A stretch of DNA of 64,000 nt from Bin87 sp965232895 (GTDB lineage: Bacteria; Chloroflexota; Dehalococcoidia; Lucifugimonadales; UBA3495), in NCBI GenBank assembly GCA_965232895.1, contig OZ247430.1, forward strand, positions 2,046,001-2,110,000, given 5' to 3'. Below, in pieces: positions 62,825 to 64,000 of this stretch (positions within the stretch are counted from its first letter, which is position 1; every line of letters starts with the position of its first letter). The translations under genes and the position numbers were made by a program. The notes under the pieces are model-generated. The model was not told where the DNA came from. It ran no database searches and saw only the letters and a program-made list of their open reading frames with translations.

Positions 62825-63715
62825 ATGCCCGACGCCGACCATACCAACAACGGATCCGGTGGCTGGGGCGTTGTGCTCCTGTGCCACGGCAGCCAGCGCG
62901 GGGCCAGTCGCGAAGAGTGCTCCTGCGCCTGGGCGGCCGACGGCGCCCGGTTCCCTGCCTGGTGCCTGGGCTGCCCGAATACGCCGGTGGGACTGCGAGA
63001 AGCCGCCCGCCGCCTGACCGATTCCCTGGGCGAAGACGCCGAACAGGTCATCGTTTCCTGCCTGGAGTTCCTGCCGCCCCATCCGCCGGAAGCCGTTTCC
63101 ATCCTGGCTGACGCGGGGCTGAGCCGCGTGGTGATCGCGCCCTATCTGCTGGGCAACGGCAAGCACGCTACCCTCGAAATGGAGGAGGTACTGGAGGACA
63201 TCGCGTCAAAAACGCCCGGCGTGGAAGTGCGGCTGGCCGATGGCCTCGGCGCGGACATCCGCATCGCCGAGTTGGTGCGGGAGCGCATCGCCGCCCTGCC
63301 CCAGGAGGTGCGGGAACCGGCAGACAACGGGACGGTGGGCATATTGCTGGTCAAAGCCGGCACGCAGACGCGATACGACGATTGCCTCTGGCTGAAAGAG
63401 TTGGGCAGCTGGGTCGAACGCGATCTGGGCGAGGGCTACGCCGTGGAGGTGGCCCAGTCCCACTACGGTGATCCGACCATGGAACACGCCGCCGCCGCGC
63501 TGGTGGGCGAAAGGGGCGTGAGCAGCATCATCTGCGTTCCCTACGTTTTCTTCCCCGGAATGATTTTGCGCCGTAACGTGCTGGGAACCATGCAGCAGCT
63601 CCAGGAAACCTACCCCGATGTCCCCATGTCGGTGGCGCCGCCCCTGGGCGTGGATGACCGTTTGGTCTCGGTGGCCCGCGACCGCGTGCGGGAAGCCCAG
63701 GCGAGGGCCGCCTGA
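62825..63715 (+). CDS. CbiX-type sirohydrochlorin chelatase-like, two-domain, with Cys insert
   Basis: 296 residues. First domain: VVLLCHGSQRGASREEC with catalytic His, APYLLGNGKHATLEMEEVLE. Between the His motif and the helix is a Cys-rich insert CSCAW...WCLGCPNTPVG, not usual for CbiX. Second domain (VGILLVKAGTQTRYDD) lacks the HGS and has VAQSHYGDPTMEHAA. CbiX inserts Co2+ (or Fe) into sirohydrochlorin. GGAGGACTGAG lies before the ATG. With CobH it implies cobalamin or related tetrapyrrole work. Confidence 0.75.
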   Translation: MPDADHTNNGSGGWGVVLLCHGSQRGASREECSCAWAADGARFPAWCLGCPNTPVGLREAARRLTDSLGEDAEQVIVSCLEFLPPHPPEAVSILADAGLSRVVIAPYLLGNGKHATLEMEEVLEDIASKTPGVEVRLADGLGADIRIAELVRERIAALPQEVREPADNGTVGILLVKAGTQTRYDDCLWLKELGSWVERDLGEGYAVEVAQSHYGDPTMEHAAAALVGERGVSSIICVPYVFFPGMILRRNVLGTMQQLQETYPDVPMSVAPPLGVDDRLVSVARDRVREAQARAA

Positions 63716-63725
63716 GATTGTGGTG

Positions 63726-63734
63726 TGATACCAT
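63726..63734 (+). promoter_or_regulatory. Candidate extended -10 box TGATACCAT
   Basis: TGATACCAT lies 37 bp before the ATG at 63772. It matches the recurrent TGATACAAT motif with one change, so it probably drives the partial Uma2 gene. Confidence 0.35.
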
Positions 63735-63771
63735 CGTATCAGCACAACCACCGGCCCGGGGAATCTCCGCC

Positions 63772-64000
63772 ATGACCACCACAGCGTTTACATTCGCCAT
63801 GTTGCCCTACGTCAAGCAGGGTGAGATTGATTACGCTGGTCTGGACTACAACCCCGATGAGCCGGAGCCGATGCCCGACGCCATGGAGCAGGAATTCGTC
63901 GTAAATGAAATCCTCGGCATAATGTACAGCCGGTTCACCGACTTCAAGACGCGCCCGGATGTTTTCCTCAGCAGCAACACCATCCTTTGCTACGACCCAA
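63772..64000 (+). CDS. Uma2 family endonuclease, N-terminal part (runs off the window)
   Basis: The first 76 codons only: MTTTAFTFAMLPYVKQGEID then YAGLDYNPDEPEPMPDAMEQ, followed by EFVVNEILGIMYSRFTDFKT. EQEFVVNEIL resembles EQYHEFLHVNTLL of the long-form gene at 3169 and leads to SSNTILCYDP like SGNTFIYYDQ there. So it belongs to the same subgroup. The nuclease motif itself is beyond the window. Confidence 0.65.
   Translation, partial: MTTTAFTFAMLPYVKQGEIDYAGLDYNPDEPEPMPDAMEQEFVVNEILGIMYSRFTDFKTRPDVFLSSNTILCYDP

Overview
The window is a GC-rich bacterial chromosome segment carrying about 55 intact or near-intact protein genes, two tRNAs and an unusual load of small repeats and broken genes. 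The gene mix (three luciferase-like flavin monooxygenases, CaiB/BaiF CoA transferase, MaoC pairs, a mycothiol-enzyme-like DinB protein, ROK kinase, many Uma2 nucleases) fits Chloroflexota, perhaps the Dehalococcoidia/SAR202 side. That assignment is inference from gene content; there is no rRNA or other marker to settle it.

Layout. 1-2087: end of a cytochrome c maturation operon (CcmF tail, CcmI-like, membrane-anchored protein, thioredoxin). 2141-6179: ROK kinase, a Uma2 nuclease, two MaoC-type hydratases split by mobile repeats, and a small ferredoxin-fold protein. 6237-8733: an AT-richer two-gene unit, a methyltransferase-like protein with a long charged coil plus a radical SAM protein. 8896-13774: an aminotransferase, then six tandem Uma2 genes, five of them on an exact 615-bp period. 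13814-25349: metabolism (LLM oxidoreductases, MFS, tyrA, aroA, gmk, lipA, aldo/keto reductase) with MITEs, a 33-bp x15 repeat protein and a HigA antitoxin. 25369-35438: accessory stretch with an OLD-type ATPase/TOPRIM nuclease carrying an in-frame TGA, two more Uma2 genes, and a four-gene minus-strand cluster (GHKL ATPase, unknown protein, DUF6339-like protein, PP-loop protein) that looks like a defence or nucleic-acid modification system. 35579-42141: TPP enzyme, toxin-antitoxin remnants, IS1182 and IS982 wreckage, a DNA methyltransferase fragment and tRNA-Leu and tRNA-Lys. 42527-48603: housekeeping (typA, M20 amidohydrolase, RidA). 48677-50908: a caspase-protein kinase fusion. 51293-58637: CoA transferase and Uma2 with a duplicated gene start, then a probable five-gene operon trkH-trkA-pheA-signal peptidase-yihY, then a cupin. 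59195-64000: leuS, a retropepsin-like protein, cobH and CbiX, and the start of an eleventh Uma2 gene.

The core genes are ordinary: aromatic amino acid synthesis (tyrA, aroA, pheA), lipoate, GMP kinase, translation (leuS, typA), K+ uptake and corrin synthesis. The interest lies in the accessory layer. The strongest leads are the mosaic six-gene Uma2 array, the GHKL/DUF6339/PP-loop cluster, the methyltransferase-coil plus radical SAM pair, the caspase-kinase fusion, and a set of small non-autonomous elements, one with a clear 8-bp target duplication. Several genes differ from an open frame by exactly one extra base in a homopolymer, so assembly error must be excluded before biology is inferred from them.
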